In this document: positions 44,939 to 53,652 of the stretch, piece after piece | Layout: each line of letters begins with the position of its first letter | Position numbering within the stretch: the stretch's first letter is position 1 | Assembly: GCA_016713785.1 (NCBI GenBank) | Contig: JADJOM010000001.1 | Span: 310,001 to 374,000, forward strand | From: Gemmatimonadota bacterium | GTDB taxonomy: Bacteria; Gemmatimonadota; Gemmatimonadetes; Gemmatimonadales; GWC2-71-9 | Reading direction: 5' to 3' | Length of the DNA: 64,000 bases | Notes under the pieces: generated by a model | The model's database searches: none | Seen by the model: the letters and a program-made list of their open reading frames with translations, nothing else | Told to the model about the DNA's origin: nothing | Program-made: the position numbers and the translations under genes

Positions 44939-46042
44939 CTACCGGTCGATGAGCCGCACCACGTGACCATCGGGATCCTGCACCAGAACGCCGTCGCCCA
45001 GGCCGAGGTTCCGGGCGCCGAGCATGGCCGGGGCCCGGGAGAGTCGCGGCACGCCCGCCGAGTCGAGCCGGGCGAGCACGGCGTCCAGGCGGGTCACGGC
45101 GATGGTCGTTTCCCAGTGCAGGAGGTCGTTGGGCCGGGCATCGGCCGGATAGGGGCGGCCGTCGGTCGGCGCGAGGTACTCCAGCAGCTCCACCCCGGGG
45201 CCGGCCGGGCTGCGCAGGCCGGTGATCCGCAGCCGCGCCCCCTCGACGTTGTTGAGGTGCTCCTGCTCCTCGCCCTGGTTGTAGCTCTCCCCCGCCACTC
45301 GGAGGCCGAGCAGGTCGCGGTAGAACGCGAGGCTCCGGTCGGTGCTCGCCACCACGATCGCGGTGTGGTCGATGCCGAGGAACAGCCCGTGGCCACGGTG
45401 CCAGCGCGGGTCGCCCTTGTCGGGGGGGAACTGCAGGATCTCGAGCGGGTGGCCGTCGGGGTCCTTGAAGTAGAAGGCGCGGATGCCGGCGGCCCCCGGA
45501 ATGGACTTGGGCAGCAGTTGCGGACCGGTGGAGGCGCTCCGCACCCGGTGGGCCCGGAGCCGAGCGTAGGCGCTGTCCATGTCGCGGACGATGATCGCCA
45601 CGTGCTGGAACCAGCGGTCGTGGCTGCGGGCGTCGATCGGCGCGGGCCGTCCTGGGGTCGAGGCCGCGAGGTATTCCGTGAGCTCGAGCTGCTCCTCGCC
45701 CAGCCGCAGCCGCACGAGCCGCAGGCGCACCCCGAACACGCCCGTCAGCTCCTCCCAGCGACGGCCGGCCACCTCGGTGTCGGCCACCACCGTGAACGGC
45801 AGCGCCGAGGTATAGAATGCCAGGGAGCGGTCCATGTCGCTCACCGTGAGCCCCACCACCGGCACCGCCTGCGCCGCCGGCAGCCCGACGCCCGGGCCGG
45901 TCCACGGGGCCTGGGCCGTCGCGGGCAACGCGAGGCAGAGTGTCGAGAGCAGGTAGTACCAGACCAGGGAGCGCGTGCCGCCGGCCAGTGCCACCAGCAT
46001 CCGCGCCCGCCAGCCATCCATCCGCGCGGTCAGCCCGCTCAT
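44939..46042 (-). CDS. Exported protein with two VOC (glyoxalase/dioxygenase-like) domains
   Basis: This 367-residue protein has an N-terminal hydrophobic segment (SLVWYYLLSTLCLALPATAQ) that looks like a signal peptide. Two VOC domains follow (VVGLTVSDMDRSLAFYTSA and IDHTAIVVASTDRSLAFYRD), each with paired beta-alpha-beta-beta-beta units. Candidate metal ligands His and Glu occur in FQHVAIIV, HPLEILQF and LLHWETTIAV. Reaction unknown; lyase, epimerase and dioxygenase are all possible. The ATG overlaps the GMC gene stop (ATGA). Confidence 0.85.
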   Translation of the reverse strand: MSGLTARMDGWRARMLVALAGGTRSLVWYYLLSTLCLALPATAQAPWTGPGVGLPAAQAVPVVGLTVSDMDRSLAFYTSALPFTVVADTEVAGRRWEELTGVFGVRLRLVRLRLGEEQLELTEYLAASTPGRPAPIDARSHDRWFQHVAIIVRDMDSAYARLRAHRVRSASTGPQLLPKSIPGAAGIRAFYFKDPDGHPLEILQFPPDKGDPRWHRGHGLFLGIDHTAIVVASTDRSLAFYRDLLGLRVAGESYNQGEEQEHLNNVEGARLRITGLRSPAGPGVELLEYLAPTDGRPYPADARPNDLLHWETTIAVTRLDAVLARLDSAGVPRLSRAPAMLGARNLGLGDGVLVQDPDGHVVRLIDR

Positions 46043-47607
46043 GCGAGCCTCCCGAGCAGGTGGTCCCCGACCCGGAGCGCGTTGGCCATGATGGTGAGCG
46101 CCGGGTTCACGGCGCCGCTCGAGGGGAAGAAGCTGCCGTCCACCACGTAGAGGTTGTCCACCTCGTGGGCCCGGCAGTGCGGGTCGAGGGCGGAGGTCCT
46201 CGGGTCGTGGCCGAAGCGGATGGTCCCGTTCTGGTGCGCCACGCCCGCGAGCGGGATGCGCTGGCCCAGGAAGAGGTTCCGCGCAAAGACGCCCTGGTGA
46301 CACTCGTGGCCATGGACACCGCAGGCCCGCTGGCCCTCGAGCAGCTGCTTGAGCTTGGCCGTGAGCCGCCGGTGGCCTTCCTCGTTGTTGGGGCGGTAGC
46401 TCAGCACGATCCGGCCCTCGCGGTCGAGGGTGACCCGGTTGTCGGGATCGGGGAGGTCCTCGGAGGTGAGCCAGAAGTCGAGCGAGTGCCGGCCCATCAG
46501 CTCCAGGGTCCACCCCGGCGCGATGACGGGCGCGCCGGCGGCCAGGGTGTCGCCGTCGAGCTTGCCCACGAACGAGATGTGGCCCATCGGGTAGGCCCAC
46601 TCCGGCGAGCCGAAGTAGAAGTCGTTCAGCGCCAACGTCTTCTGGAAAACCGTCGGGTTCGGGCACTTGGAGAGTGCCATGAGCACGGAGTTGATGTGCC
46701 CCATGTAGTGCCGCCCCACCACGTCGGAGCCGTTGGCGAGCCCGCGCGGGTGGCGGTCGGAGGCCGAGCGGAGCAGCAGCGCGGCGGAGTTGATCGCGCC
46801 GGCGGCCACTACCACCACGTCGGCGGAGTACCGCTCCCGCTGGCCGTCGCGCTCCACCTGCACGGCGGTCACCCGCCGGCCGGCGGCATCGGTCTCCAGG
46901 CGTGAGACGTAGGCGCCGGTGAGCAGGGTGACGTTGGGACGCGCCAGCGCGGGGTCCACGCAGACCACCTGCGCGTCGGACTTGGCGTTCACCAGGCAGG
47001 GGTGGCCGTCGCAGGTGGCGCACCGGATGCAGGCGCTCCGGCGGGGCTCCCGCTCGTCGAGCATCACCCCCATCGGCACATGGAAGGGGCGCAGCCCCTG
47101 CGCCGCGAAGTCCTCGTGCAGCTGCTGCAGCCGCGGCTCGTGGGACACCGGCGGGTGGGCGTACGGCGCGCTCGCGGGCGGTTCGGTCGGGTCCTCGCCC
47201 CGGACGCCGTGCACCTGGTAGAGGTGCTCGGCCTGGGTGTAGTAGGGCTCGAGCTCGTCGTACGAGATCGGCCAGGCGGGTGACACGCCGCCGTGGTGCC
47301 GCAGCTCCCCGAAGTCCTCACGACGCAGGCGGAAGAGCGCCGCGCCGTAGAACTTGGTATTGCCACCCACGAAGTAGTTGGTGTGGGGGTGCAGCGGCTT
47401 CCCCGCGGCATCCCGCCACTCCTCCCGGGTGTTGTAGCGGCCCTCCAGGTTCACCGCGCGGGTGCTCCAGTTCTCCCGCTCCCGCGGGACGTAGCCCCCC
47501 CGCTCCAGCAGCAGGATCCGCTTGCCGCTCGGCGCCAGCCGGTGCACCAGCGTGCCGCCCCCGGCCCCCGAGCCGATGACGATGACGTCGTAGTGGTTCA
47601 GTGACAT
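46039..47607 (-). CDS. GMC-family FAD oxidoreductase
   Basis: This 522-residue flavoenzyme is of the glucose-methanol-choline type. The FAD motif is VIVIGSGAGGGTLVHRL (GxGxxG about 12-17), with a flavin loop near GGNTKFYGAALFRLR. The C-terminal catalytic segment is VVDGSFFPSSGAVNPALTIM. A four-cysteine cluster CIRCATCDGHPC near residues 190-205 is common in the bacterial subgroup and may bind an iron-sulfur cluster or zinc. It probably oxidises a sugar or sugar alcohol, passing electrons to an unknown acceptor. It overlaps the small upstream gene by 10 bases. No signal peptide. Confidence 0.93.
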   Translation of the reverse strand: MSLNHYDVIVIGSGAGGGTLVHRLAPSGKRILLLERGGYVPRERENWSTRAVNLEGRYNTREEWRDAAGKPLHPHTNYFVGGNTKFYGAALFRLRREDFGELRHHGGVSPAWPISYDELEPYYTQAEHLYQVHGVRGEDPTEPPASAPYAHPPVSHEPRLQQLHEDFAAQGLRPFHVPMGVMLDEREPRRSACIRCATCDGHPCLVNAKSDAQVVCVDPALARPNVTLLTGAYVSRLETDAAGRRVTAVQVERDGQRERYSADVVVVAAGAINSAALLLRSASDRHPRGLANGSDVVGRHYMGHINSVLMALSKCPNPTVFQKTLALNDFYFGSPEWAYPMGHISFVGKLDGDTLAAGAPVIAPGWTLELMGRHSLDFWLTSEDLPDPDNRVTLDREGRIVLSYRPNNEEGHRRLTAKLKQLLEGQRACGVHGHECHQGVFARNLFLGQRIPLAGVAHQNGTIRFGHDPRTSALDPHCRAHEVDNLYVVDGSFFPSSGAVNPALTIMANALRVGDHLLGRLA

Positions 47608-47789
47608 GGGGCGTGCCTCCCGCGCCAGGCGATGTCGGCCGGGTCGGCGGGGTGCGGCTGGGCCGGCCGGAGCCGGCCCGTCGCGTCGATCTCCTGCGCG
47701 ATCCAGCCTTCCTCGCGCCGGGTGAGCAGGGTATGGCCCGCGAGCAGGGCATCCACCAGGATGCTGCGGGCCTCGAGCGTATCGGGCAT
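47598..47789 (-). CDS. Small hypothetical protein leading the GMC operon
   Basis: This 63-residue protein is too short for family assignment: a helical first half (ARSILVDALLAGHTLLTRREE) is followed by a Pro/Ala tail. The start is supported by a strong AGGAGG five to seven bases before the ATG. It overlaps the GMC start by 10 bases, which is a common sign of coupled translation. A candidate ECF promoter ends just upstream. It may be a small subunit or folding factor of the GMC enzyme, as the small subunits of gluconate-dehydrogenase-type enzymes are. Confidence 0.65.
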   Translation of the reverse strand: MPDTLEARSILVDALLAGHTLLTRREEGWIAQEIDATGRLRPAQPHPADPADIAWRGRHAPCH

Positions 47790-47806
47790 GGGATTCCTCC
47801 TGCCCC

Positions 47807-47835
47807 GTAAACGCCCGCGGCGGCCGGAGGTTCCC
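47807..47835 (-). promoter_or_regulatory. Candidate SigR-like ECF promoter of the GMC operon
   Basis: On the minus strand GGGAACC (47835-47829) is followed after 15 bases by CGTTTAC (47813-47807). The AGGAGG of the small gene begins about six bases later, so the leader would be very short. The spacer is one base shorter than at the sibling sites. Confidence 0.45.
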
Positions 47836-47880
47836 GGCGCCGGTCGGCCCGAGCCGTGCGGCGCGGGCCGGGGTGGCGCC

Positions 47881-49521
47881 TCAGCGGCTGGCGGCGGTGG
47901 CGCCGGCAAAGGGCACGGTGCCCGGCAGCTCCACCCGCAGGCGGTAGAGCCCCGTGCTGGCCGTGATGTAGAGCGTGCGCAGGTCGGCGTCGCCCCAGGC
48001 GAAGTTGGCCACGTGCTCCGGCAGCGTCACCGTGCCGAGGTGCCGGCCATCGGGCGCCAGGATGTAGATCCCCTCGGGGCCGGCGGCGTAGAGGTTGCCG
48101 CGGGCATCCACCTTGAGCCCATCCCAGGCGTCATCTTCCGGGACGGTGCGGGTGATATCGAAGAACACCCGCCCGTTGGCGACCGTCCCGTCCTCCCGCA
48201 CGTCGTACCGCATGATCACCTTCCGTGCCGGGTCCCAGTTGTCCACGTACAGCGTCCGCTCATCCGGCGAGAAGGCGAGCCCGTTGGGGCCGCGCAGCTC
48301 CCGGGTGAGGAGCGTGAGGCGTCCGTCCTTGAGCCGGTAGACCCCGCTCCAGGGCGTCTCCTTGGCCGGGTCGTCGAAGACCCGTGGCAGCCCGAAGGGC
48401 GGGTCGGTGAAGTAGAGGCCCCCATCCGATCGGTAGACCAGGTCGTTGGGGCTGTTGAGGCGGTGCCCCTCGAAGCGATCGGCAAGCACCGTCAGCGCGC
48501 CGGTGCGCTCCACCCGCAGCACCCGGCGGTGCCCGTGCTGGTTGATCAGCAGCCGCCCCTCCCGGTCGAGCGTCAGGCCATTCGAGCCCGGCTGGTGGTA
48601 GCGGCCGATGTCCACGCCCGCGTAGCCGCTCTTGGTGCGATACACGCTCACCTGGCCGTCGGGGCTCCAGCGATAGATCGTGTTGGTGTTGGGGTCGCTG
48701 AAGAGCAGGTAACCGCCCTCCGCCACCCACACCGGCCCCTCCACGAACTCGAAGCCGCCCGCGAGCCGCTCGGCCTGGACGCCGGGAGCCAGCACGTCAT
48801 CGAGCCCGGGGTCGAGCCGGGTGATGCGGGTGGCCACCGGCGTCCCGACGCGCGCGGCCCCGGGGGGAAGGAAGTCCAGCGTGGCGCTGCGGATCCAGAT
48901 GAAGTTGGCCGGCGGATGCGACACCGGCGCATTCATCCCGAAGATCGCCAGCTGGAACTGCTGCCCCGGGCGGGCGTCGCGCGTGAGCACCACCCGGTTG
49001 GGGGCGTTGAAGCCCTTGACCAGCTGGCCGCCGGCCTGGCCGAGGACCAGCGGGAGCGTGCCGTTGACCCAGACCTCGGCGTAATCGTCCACGACCAGCT
49101 CGAAGACGATCGTCATGCCCGTCGGGTCGAGCGCGCCGACCCGGGCCGGGACGGTCACGTTGATGCGGTACCAGTTGAAGGAGAACCGGCCGTGCCCGCG
49201 GCGAACGGCGATCGACTCCGCGGGAATCACCGGCCAGGCGCCGTCGTCGAACTCCGCCGGCCCGGCGTGGGGCGTGATGTCGTGGGTGCGGTTGGGCGGA
49301 CCGCTGGCCCGCAGGTCCGGACCGGGCTCACGGTGGTCCACCGCCACGAAGGCCGCGTCGCTGTAGCGCCAGCTGCCGCGCACCAGCGTTGTGCCGTCGC
49401 TGGTGCCCAGGTCGATGACGGCCACGGGCTTGCCGGAGGGGGCGTCACCGGTCACCTGGGCGCCCAGGCCGGCGGGGGGCACCACCGCCAGGACGGCCAT
49501 GAGCAGGATTGGGTTGCGCAT
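47881..49521 (-). CDS. Secreted SMP-30/gluconolactonase-type hydrolase with N-terminal beta-sandwich
   Basis: This 546-residue exported protein has signal LLMAVLAVVPPAGLGAQ. Residues ~30-240 look like a jelly-roll or galactose-binding-like domain (WYRINVTVPARVGALDPTG). Residues 255-530 are a six-bladed propeller of the gluconolactonase family: FEFVEGPVWVAEGGYLLFSD, then PGSNGLTLDREGRL, NSPNDLVYRSDG and PNGLAFSPDERTLYVDNW. The usual metal residues (Glu, two Asn, Asp) are present. It would open gluconolactone, the product of the nearby glucose dehydrogenase. The next gene upstream is 2 bases away. Confidence 0.9.
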   Translation of the reverse strand: MRNPILLMAVLAVVPPAGLGAQVTGDAPSGKPVAVIDLGTSDGTTLVRGSWRYSDAAFVAVDHREPGPDLRASGPPNRTHDITPHAGPAEFDDGAWPVIPAESIAVRRGHGRFSFNWYRINVTVPARVGALDPTGMTIVFELVVDDYAEVWVNGTLPLVLGQAGGQLVKGFNAPNRVVLTRDARPGQQFQLAIFGMNAPVSHPPANFIWIRSATLDFLPPGAARVGTPVATRITRLDPGLDDVLAPGVQAERLAGGFEFVEGPVWVAEGGYLLFSDPNTNTIYRWSPDGQVSVYRTKSGYAGVDIGRYHQPGSNGLTLDREGRLLINQHGHRRVLRVERTGALTVLADRFEGHRLNSPNDLVYRSDGGLYFTDPPFGLPRVFDDPAKETPWSGVYRLKDGRLTLLTRELRGPNGLAFSPDERTLYVDNWDPARKVIMRYDVREDGTVANGRVFFDITRTVPEDDAWDGLKVDARGNLYAAGPEGIYILAPDGRHLGTVTLPEHVANFAWGDADLRTLYITASTGLYRLRVELPGTVPFAGATAASR

Positions 49522-49523
49522 GG

Positions 49524-50393
49524 CTACCGCACCTTGACCACGTAGTAGGTGAGCGGGCCCTGCACCTCCTGGAACCAGTGCGGGGTGCCGTTCGGGACGG
49601 TGATCACGTCGCCCCGGCCGATGCGGCGGGACTGGCCGCCGTCGATGGCGTCGCCGCGGACCTCGTTGGGCTCGGTGGTCTTGCCGCCCACCACCGTCCC
49701 GCCGGTCACCAGCGTAGCCGAGCCGTCGAGCACGTAGATCACGTCGGTGTCGAGCGCGTGCACCTCCGCCTGGCCGGCCTTCTCGCGGCGGCTGGCGTGC
49801 ACCATGTAGTTCCGCCCCGCGCCGTCGAGCAGCACGCTGCCGCGCTGGAAGGCGGCCCGGACCTCGTCCCGGCTGAAGTAGCTGACCTCCGGCTGGTGCA
49901 TCGGGGCCGCCGCCGACACCCGGGCGGTCACGCCCGCCGCGCCGGCCAGCGCCACCTCCTCGTCCTCCTGCGCGCTCGCGGCGCCGCTCACGCCCACCGC
50001 GCCCACGATCTCGCCGTCGAGCACGATCGGCACGCCCCCGATCAGCGGGGTGAAGTCCACCGTCGTCATGGCGGTGCGGCCCTTGTTGATCAGCTCCTCG
50101 AACACCCGGGTGGGCTTCTTGAACAGCGCGGCCGTCCGCGCCTTGCCGATGGAGATGGTGGCGCCGGCGGCGAAGGTGCCGTCGAGCCGCTCCAGCGCCA
50201 TCAGGTGGCCGCCGTCATCCACCACCGCGATGACGCCCGTCCCGGCGCGGGTGCGGGCAAAGGCAGCCGCCGCCGCGATCACGTTGCGGGCACCCTCGAG
50301 GGTGAGGCTCCGGTGCTGGGCCACCTGGGCGGTGGCGGGGGTGGCCAGGCCGGCCACCACCAGGGCGAGCACGGCCAGTCGGGTCATGCGCAT
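49524..50393 (-). CDS. Secreted HbpS/GlcG-like domain fused to a cupin
   Basis: This 289-residue exported protein has signal RLAVLALVVAGLATPATAQ. Residues ~30-165 form a GlcG/HbpS domain (RNVIAAAAAFARTRAGTGVI, then GGVPIVLDGEIVGAVGVSG), a fold known in haem-binding HbpS and propanediol/glycolate loci. Residues ~190-289 form a cupin (DVIYVLDGSATLVTGG, GDVITVPNGTPHWFQEV), with His residues for a metal. The fusion may sense or handle haem, iron or a small acid. GGAGG precedes the ATG at 50393. It is co-transcribed with the gluconolactonase gene (2-base gap). Confidence 0.85.
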   Translation of the reverse strand: MRMTRLAVLALVVAGLATPATAQVAQHRSLTLEGARNVIAAAAAFARTRAGTGVIAVVDDGGHLMALERLDGTFAAGATISIGKARTAALFKKPTRVFEELINKGRTAMTTVDFTPLIGGVPIVLDGEIVGAVGVSGAASAQEDEEVALAGAAGVTARVSAAAPMHQPEVSYFSRDEVRAAFQRGSVLLDGAGRNYMVHASRREKAGQAEVHALDTDVIYVLDGSATLVTGGTVVGGKTTEPNEVRGDAIDGGQSRRIGRGDVITVPNGTPHWFQEVQGPLTYYVVKVR

Positions 50394-50415
50394 GGGGGAT
50401 CCTCCCGGAAACACG

Positions 50416-50445
50416 ACCGCCGGCCGGGGACGCCCGACCGGCGGT
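50416..50445 (-). terminator. Hairpin after the DM13 gene
   Basis: ACCGCCGGCCGGG (50416-50428) pairs with 50433-50445 at 12 of 13 positions around a four-base loop. It is in the 66-base gap downstream of the DM13 stop and upstream of the HbpS-cupin start. Confidence 0.6.
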
Positions 50446-50459
50446 GTGCCAGTGACAGG

Positions 50460-50849
50460 TTACTTGACGATGGTGTCGAAGCTGGTCTCGCCCAGCAGCA
50501 CTTCGGCGAAGGAGCACCACACCTGCACCTTGGCCACGTCCTTGATGTAGGCCGGCAGGGTGAGCGTGCGGTTGGTCTTGTCGCCCTTGATGCGGAACTG
50601 GTTGAGGAGGTACGTGTTGCCCTTCGAGTCGACGATCTGCCAGCTCGGCGCCGGGGTGTCGGGGATGACGAAGTCATCGGACACCTTGAGCGAGATCCGG
50701 CCGGCGTCGACCGTGGCGGTGACGGTGCCGGTGTTGGCCTTGACGCCCATGAACGGCTTGCTGGTGAAGCTCTTCGGCGCGTAGGTGGCCGCGGTCGTCA
50801 TCCCGACCAGGGTCACCAGCATCGCGACAGCCGCGAACATCCTGCGCAT
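50460..50849 (-). CDS. Secreted DM13-like electron-transfer domain protein
   Basis: This 129-residue exported protein has signal RRMFAAVAMLVTLVGMTTAA. The mature part matches the DM13 pattern: YLLNQFRIKGDKTNRTLTLP, an aromatic-rich core, and the near-invariant KVQVWCSFAEVLLG with the single conserved Cys. DM13 domains are predicted to take part in extracytoplasmic redox reactions. GGAGG lies five bases before the ATG. A near-match to the ECF promoter (CATT in place of CGTT) precedes it. Confidence 0.8.
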   Translation of the reverse strand: MRRMFAAVAMLVTLVGMTTAATYAPKSFTSKPFMGVKANTGTVTATVDAGRISLKVSDDFVIPDTPAPSWQIVDSKGNTYLLNQFRIKGDKTNRTLTLPAYIKDVAKVQVWCSFAEVLLGETSFDTIVK

Positions 50850-50910
50850 TGCATCCTCCGGAGTGTGGTCTCGCACCGGCGCCGTGCCGGTGCCGCGTGG
50901 CCTGCACCGC

Positions 50911-50940
50911 GAGAATGCCGCTGCCCCCGGATCGGTTCCC
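50911..50940 (-). promoter_or_regulatory. Variant SigR-like ECF promoter of the DM13 gene
   Basis: On the minus strand GGGAACC (50940-50934), 16 bases, then CATTCTC (50917-50911). The -35 and the spacer length are exactly those of the sibling sites; the -10 differs at one base (CATT). Confidence 0.35.
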
Positions 50941-50943
50941 GCC

Positions 50944-51726
50944 TCAGCCGGCGTGATGCTCGCAGAAGATGCAGCGCACCCCCTCCACGTGGCTCAGCTT
51001 GGCGCACAGGCGCGCCCGCGGGCCCCGCAGGCGCAGGAACGCCTCCGCCGCGGCGAGCATTCCGAGCCCCGGCGCGAGGAAGTAGATCCACCACCCGGTC
51101 CAGGTGCCGGCGAACACCGCCGACCCCACCGTGCGCGCCGGGTTCATGCTCATCCCGGAGTAGGGCGCCTCGACGGTGATGTACAGCCCCACCAGCACCG
51201 CCGCACACGCGCCGGTGTACCTGGCCAGCGCGGGCGTCGCCGCCACGTGCAGCACCACGAGCATCAGCACGAACGCGATCAGCAGCTCGGCCAGCAGCGC
51301 CACGAGCACGCCGGAGGGACCGGGCACCGTGACCACGTAGTTGACGGTCGGATCCGCCAGCCGCTCACCGAAGATGAGCGCCGCCACGCCCGTACCCGCC
51401 AGGGCGCCGGCGAACTGGGCCAGCACGTAGCCCGGCAGGTCACCCCGGGCCACCTTGCCCAGCCGGTAGAAGGTGAGCGTCACCACCGGGTTGAGGTGTG
51501 CCCCGGACCGCTGGCCCCAGGGGCCATAGACGTTCACCGCGAGCGTCAGCGCCATCGCAAGGCCCATCGCCAGGTTCCGGGCGAACATCCCGGGCAGGCG
51601 CTGGACTACCGGTGAGCCGGGATGGAAGAACAGCACCGCGAACCCGCAGGCCGACACCATGAACAGCCCGAGCCCGAACGCCTCCGCCAGGTATTCAGGC
51701 AGGTGGTCCCGCCACCGGGGCCTCAT
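50944..51726 (-). CDS. Aquaporin / glycerol facilitator (MIP family)
   Basis: This 260-residue channel has six helices and two half-helix motifs, GAHLNPVVT (NPV instead of NPA) and MSMNPARTVGS. It would pass water or small polyols. The C-terminus ends VRCIFCEHHAG with a CxxC and two His, an unusual tail that could bind zinc or act as a redox switch. The ATG at 51726 overlaps the stop of the debranching-enzyme gene (ATGA). It is the last gene of the GH63 operon. Confidence 0.9.
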   Translation of the reverse strand: MRPRWRDHLPEYLAEAFGLGLFMVSACGFAVLFFHPGSPVVQRLPGMFARNLAMGLAMALTLAVNVYGPWGQRSGAHLNPVVTLTFYRLGKVARGDLPGYVLAQFAGALAGTGVAALIFGERLADPTVNYVVTVPGPSGVLVALLAELLIAFVLMLVVLHVAATPALARYTGACAAVLVGLYITVEAPYSGMSMNPARTVGSAVFAGTWTGWWIYFLAPGLGMLAAAEAFLRLRGPRARLCAKLSHVEGVRCIFCEHHAG

Positions 51727-53652
51727 GGCCGGCCGGACGGCGGCGCCAGCACCACCCGGTCGAGCCGCAGCAGTTCGCCCAGGGACCAGGCCTGGAAGGG
51801 GCAGCCGCGTGGCGTGAACGGGTGCTCGGCGTCGGCAATCTCCGCGAGGTGCCCGAGGCCAAGCCGCGTGAGCTGCCCCAGCAGCGGCTCGAGAAACCGG
51901 CCCCGCGCCTCGGCACGGGCGGCGGGCGTGTCGCCGCGCACCCGCACCCAGGCCTCGATGAAGGGGCCGGCGAGCCACGGCCAGACGGTCCCCTGGTGGT
52001 AGGCGCCGTCGCGCTCCACCGGCCCCCGACGTACCGGGGCCGGTACCCGGGCGTGTCGGGGGCCAGGCTGCGGAGGCCCATCGGTGTCCACAATCGCTCC
52101 TCCACCCCCTCCAGCAGCTGGCGGCCGCGCGCGGTGTCGAGCACGGGCCAGGGAGTCCCCCGAGCGCCAGCACCTGGTTGGGACGGAAGGCATCATCGAC
52201 CGCGCCGGGCACGTGGTCCGCGTCCACCACGTCCGCCAGGTAGCCGCCCGGGAGCCAGAAGCGCTCACCGAAGGCCCTGGTCGCCCGCTCGGCGATGGGG
52301 CCCCAGCGCGCATCCGATGTAGCGCCGATCCGCAGCGCGTTGATCCACAGCGCCTGGATCTCCACCGGCTTGCCGATGCGCGGCGTCACCACCCACTCGC
52401 CAACCCGGGCATCCATCCAGGTGAGCTGCACCCCCGGCGCTCCCGCGGCCAGCAGGCCATCCGCATCCATGCGGATGCCGTAGCGGGTGCCGCGCGCGTG
52501 GCCCTCGAGAATGGCCCCGACCGCGGTGAGCAGCCGCTGCCGCTCCGCGGCGGGCACCCGCCGGCGGGCCTCGAGGTATTCATGCACCGCCACCACGTAC
52601 CAGAGCGAGGCGTCGACCGTGTTGAACTCGGGCTGGTCGCCTCCCTCGACAAAGCGATTCGGCAGCATCCCCTCGGACACCTGGCCCGCCCACTCCCGCA
52701 GGATGTCGCGGGCATCGTCGAGCCGCCCGGTCGCCAGGCAGAGGCCCCGGAGGGCGATGAACGTGTCCCGCCCCCAGTCCGTGAACCAGGGATACCCCGC
52801 GATGATCGTCTTCCCCGCCCCGCGACGCACCAGGTACTGGTCGCCCGCGCGGACGAGCGGATCACCCAGCGCCCCGCGCCGGGTCGCCTCCGCGTCGATC
52901 AGCCGGGTGCCGAGGGTGGCGGCCCGGCTCCGCCCCGGCGCCACGTGGCCCTCGATCCCCTCCGCGAGCAGCACCCAGACGGCCTCGCCGCCGGTGAGAT
53001 CCCAGCACAGCTCCCCCGGCGACCAGAGGTCCATCCGGTGCTCGAAGCCGCGCTCCCGCTCCTCGGCGAGCAGGAAGTTGCGATACCACTGCGGGTCGTG
53101 CTGGTAGTCCGCCGCCGCGAGGCTCTGCACCGGCGGCAGCTGCGCATACGGCTGCCACCGCACCCGCTCGCCCTCGACCACGGTCTCGGCGCGGAGCGCC
53201 GGGTTCTCGTGATGCAGCGCATGGCTGTCGCGCCCCGAGAGCAGCGGACGCACGACGAGCCGCCCGCCGCGACCGGCGGCGTTCACCCGCCAGCGCAACA
53301 CCGCCGCGGGCCGCTCGTGCGGCAGCACCAGCTCCTGGGTGATCTCGACGTCGCCGGCGAGCCGCCACGTCCAGCGCGGCCAGGGGGCAGCCGCAAAGGC
53401 CGCCAGCCGTGTGTGGCCGTCGGGATGGAACACCTCGGGCGCGTAGTGCTGGGTGGTCAGCGGGGTCCGGACACCCGCCCGCTCGTACCACGCCTCGAAG
53501 CCGTCCACCAGCACCGCGCGACGCGACGGCACCTCGACCGCCGGCGTGAGCACCCCGTGGTACCGCCGGGTGCGCCAGCCACCGACGGTCCCGCTCGCGA
53601 ACCCACCGAGCCCGTCGGTCTCCAGCCACTCCGCCTCGAGCGCGGGGATCAT
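51723..53652 (-). CDS. Glycogen debranching enzyme, broken by two apparent frameshifts
   Basis: This amylo-alpha-1,6-glucosidase-like enzyme (archaeal/bacterial GDE type) removes branches from glycogen. The N-domain begins WLETDGLGGFASGTVGGWRT, and the catalytic (alpha/alpha)6 domain has FTDWGRDTFIALRGLCL and GQVSEGMLPNRF. The frame is lost twice, at C5 runs on the plus strand (52157-52161 and 52023-52027), each lacking one base. With both restored the product is 643 residues and the end reads GAYHQGTVWPWLAGPFIEAW, as in the family. Start and end both overlap neighbours by ATGA, so the gene is probably intact and the errors are in the assembly. Confidence 0.85.
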
